Assembly: GCA_947500035.1 (NCBI GenBank)
Contig: CANMQP010000027.1
Location: forward strand, 1 to 34,645
Direction: 5' to 3'
DNA length: 34,645 nucleotides
DNA from: an uncultured Kiloniellaceae bacterium
Lineage (GTDB): Bacteria; Pseudomonadota; Alphaproteobacteria; Kiloniellales; Kiloniellaceae
The first letter of the stretch is position 1. The number at the start of each line of letters is the position of its first letter. Under the pieces are notes generated by a model, which had not been told where the DNA came from, made no database searches, and was given only the letters and a program-made list of their open reading frames with translations. Below are positions 32,786 through 34,645 of the stretch, one piece after another. Made by a program: the position numbers and the translations under genes.

Positions 32786-33637
32786 ATGTCAAACCTCGTC
32801 TGGCTGGCGTCTTTTCCGAAATCAGGCAATACCTGGCTTAGGCTGTTCGTCGCGAACTACCTGATGAACGCGAAAGAGCCTTTCCCTATCAACAAGGCAC
32901 ATCTGTTGACCTTCGGCGATATGATGGGGATGCCGTATGAGAAACTCTCGGGAAAACCCCTATCGGCCCTCGACGACGAGGCTGTGGACGCGCTTCGTCC
33001 GCGGGTGCACAGGGCTCTCGCCGCGCAAAAAGCGGATGTTATGCTGGTGAAAACACATCAGGCCGTTATTCAGCGAAAAACAGCCAGCACAGTCACCGCG
33101 GATGTTACCAAAGCCTCGATCTATGTGATCCGGAACCCCCTGGACGTCGCAGTTTCCTACGCGCACCATTACGGTCACCAACCCTCTGAAATGGTGGAGG
33201 CTTTGAATAGCCCCTGGCACAAACTGCCTGGCGATAAAAAGTCTACTGTGACCCAGTATCTCGGACGCTGGAGCGACCACGTGTTGAGCTGGGTCGATGA
33301 TGCGGTGCTGATGCCTCTGGTCTTACGCTACGAGGATATGAAGCGCGAGCCCCACCGGGAGTTTGCCAGGGCGATCCGGCACCTGGGTATGGAGGTTGAC
33401 GAGGAAAGGCTAGATCGGGCGATCCGTTTCAGTTCCTTCGACGAGTTATCTAAGCAGGAGAAGGACTCGGGTTTTATCGAGCGGTCGAAAAATGCTGATC
33501 GTTTTTTCCGTGGAGGCCGTATCGGCGACGGTCTGACCTCTTTTACCGATGCCGAAATTCAGCGTGTGATACAGGATCATCGGGCCGTGATGGTTCGCTT
33601 CGGCTACCTTGACGATTCTGGAGAGTTGAAACTCTGA
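32786..33637 (+). CDS. Sulfotransferase domain-containing protein
   Basis: The 283-aa product resembles cytosolic sulfotransferases, which move sulfate from PAPS to an acceptor. The 5'-phosphosulfate loop SFPKSGNTW is at 9-17, KTH at 89-91, the 3'-phosphate motif IYVIRNPLDVAVSYAHHYG at 112-130, and the C-terminal FFRGGRIGDG resembles the Gly-rich PAPS end. All key motifs are intact. The acceptor is unknown (lipid, polysaccharide or small molecule). It stands alone between the porins and yggS, 150 bp or more from each neighbour on its strand. Confidence 0.93.
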   Translation: MSNLVWLASFPKSGNTWLRLFVANYLMNAKEPFPINKAHLLTFGDMMGMPYEKLSGKPLSALDDEAVDALRPRVHRALAAQKADVMLVKTHQAVIQRKTASTVTADVTKASIYVIRNPLDVAVSYAHHYGHQPSEMVEALNSPWHKLPGDKKSTVTQYLGRWSDHVLSWVDDAVLMPLVLRYEDMKREPHREFARAIRHLGMEVDEERLDRAIRFSSFDELSKQEKDSGFIERSKNADRFFRGGRIGDGLTSFTDAEIQRVIQDHRAVMVRFGYLDDSGELKL

Positions 33638-33854
33638 CAGCGGATAAACGGTCGTCTTTTCGTTTCAGGCGGATGGTTTCCCGGGCGCTATCGCACTTGC
33701 CGCTTCCCCTTTTTCTTTCCGCACCCTGCCGGTAATGGCTGGCATCATTCCTGAAGTCTGGTAACACTTGAACGCGTCCGGCTCTCGGCCCTGACTCTGT
33801 GGCTGCGCGGCTCTTCGTAGCAATTGGATTAACCCGTTATCACGACTGATTAAT

Positions 33855-34538
33855 ATGGCCGACTCCATTCCCGATAAGCTTGCGAAGGTAAGCCATGAGG
33901 TTCAGCAGGCCGCTGAAGACTCGGGGCGACGGCCTGGCGATGTCAAGCTTGTAGCGGTTAGCAAGACTTACGGCGTGGAGCAAATCCAATCGGCTCTGAA
34001 TGCTGGACACCGGGTCTTCGGTGAAAACCGGGTTCAGGAGGCGCAGGCAAAGTTCCCCGGACTAAAGGACGCCTGGCCGGACATTGAGCTACACCTGATC
34101 GGACCCTTGCAGACCAACAAGGCAAAGGACGCGGTTACTCTCTTCGATGTTATTCAGACCCTCGACCGCCCCAAGCTCGCACGAGCACTGGCGCGCGAAA
34201 TGGAACGCAGCGGCCGCAGACCCGACTGCTTCATCCAGGTCAACACCGGCGAGGAGGAACAGAAGGCCGGAATCGCACCCGCCGATCTTGCCGGTTTTCT
34301 TGCCTTGGCGCGCGATGAACTCGCCCTTCCAGTCGTCGGTTTGATGTGTATTCCGCCGGTCGATGAGAATCCCGCCCTCCATTTTGCGTTTTTGAACGAG
34401 CTTGCCCGGAGGTCGGGACTTACGCAGCTTTCGATGGGAATGAGCGCAGATTACGAGCAAGCGGTTCGGCTGGGAGCAACAGTTGTACGCGTCGGATCGG
34501 CCATTTTTGGAAAACGGAAGACCCCCACACCAGCCTGA
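33855..34538 (+). CDS. yggS: YggS family pyridoxal phosphate-binding protein (PLP homeostasis)
   Basis: The 227-aa single-domain TIM-barrel protein binds PLP and buffers B6 forms. The PLP-binding Lys is K37 in AVSKTY. VFGENRVQEA and LHLIGPLQTNKAK follow, and the phosphate-binding end reads LSMGMSADYEQAVRLGATVVRVGSAIFG. Length is normal. No ribosome binding site stands out before the ATG. It is the last gene of the window, after a 217-bp gap past the sulfotransferase in which nothing is supported. Confidence 0.95.
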   Translation: MADSIPDKLAKVSHEVQQAAEDSGRRPGDVKLVAVSKTYGVEQIQSALNAGHRVFGENRVQEAQAKFPGLKDAWPDIELHLIGPLQTNKAKDAVTLFDVIQTLDRPKLARALAREMERSGRRPDCFIQVNTGEEEQKAGIAPADLAGFLALARDELALPVVGLMCIPPVDENPALHFAFLNELARRSGLTQLSMGMSADYEQAVRLGATVVRVGSAIFGKRKTPTPA

Positions 34539-34645
34539 GAGGGGCCGATCGGAACTGCGCGTGACGCACTAGTCACCTGACTCTAAAGTTCGCTACATAG
34601 AGATTTTTGTGTTTTCTGGCAAAATCGCTTTACGGAAGCGAGTAT
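34539..34645. other. Right edge after yggS
   Basis: No gene begins within these 107 bp. A small TCGCTT/AAGCGA hairpin with loop TACGG lies at 34625-34641; the T-run, if any, is beyond the edge. Confidence 0.3.

Noticed and set aside
32505-32864. 119-codon frame containing a QESG repeat
   Set aside because: The repeat is the translated 12-bp array; the frame is out of phase with the sulfotransferase and crosses the porin terminator.
33278-33283. CACGTG core resembling parS
   Set aside because: Only the central hexamer matches; the TGTTT and AAACA arms are missing.

Overview
This window is a stretch of core chromosome from an alphaproteobacterium, probably a Rhodospirillales-like lineage (inferred from gene order and protein style; no rRNA is present to confirm it). 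Base composition is moderately GC-rich. The order ppsR (RP001 family) / hemE-hemH-hemJ-rho / mnmE-mnmG-rsmG-parA-parB / holA-lptE-leuS is the classic arrangement around the alphaproteobacterial replication origin, which in Caulobacter and Rickettsia lies between hemE and the RP001 homologue.

Left arm (74-3768, minus strand): a compact run ppsR-maf-aroE-coaE-dnaQ, with an ATGA stop/start overlap between maf and aroE. The 562-bp gap at 3769-4330 is the candidate oriC. It has one perfect DnaA box, three one-mismatch boxes, five GANTC sites within 288 bp, a CtrA-like site and an AT-rich end with a 16-bp palindrome next to hemE.

Right arm, first part (4331-9814, plus strand): the heme genes hemE, hemH and hemJ, then a Gfo/Idh/MocA oxidoreductase whose frame is cut by an in-frame TAG 55 codons before its natural stop, then rho with a strong intrinsic terminator. 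A block of accessory or housekeeping genes on the minus strand follows (9840-14207: yyaL-type, ogt, dienelactone hydrolase, quinone oxidoreductase; two ATGA couplings), plus a small DUF6489-type gene. These separate rho from mnmE.

Chromosome-maintenance part (15079-25050): mnmE, a TPR lipoprotein on the opposite strand with a long low-complexity tail, then mnmG-rsmG-parA-parB and, on the other strand, holA. Two perfect 16-bp parS sites lie upstream of mnmG and inside the start of rsmG. A third, 14/16 site lies just past ogt. ParA carries an unusual Ala/Pro-rich tail of about 80 residues. The minus-strand genes leuS-lptE-holA and a DUF3576 lipoprotein complete the conserved block.

Right end (29079-34645): a more variable segment with two tandem porin genes (strongly similar, with an 89-bp identical tract, matching hairpins placed 7 nt before each ribosome binding site, and their own terminators), a PAPS-dependent-type sulfotransferase preceded by a 12-bp tandem repeat at its ribosome binding site, and yggS. 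No tRNA, rRNA, insertion sequence, prophage or CRISPR array was seen. I found no wholly new multi-gene system. The points most worth a second look are the origin/centromere architecture, the split oxidoreductase and the porin leader elements.
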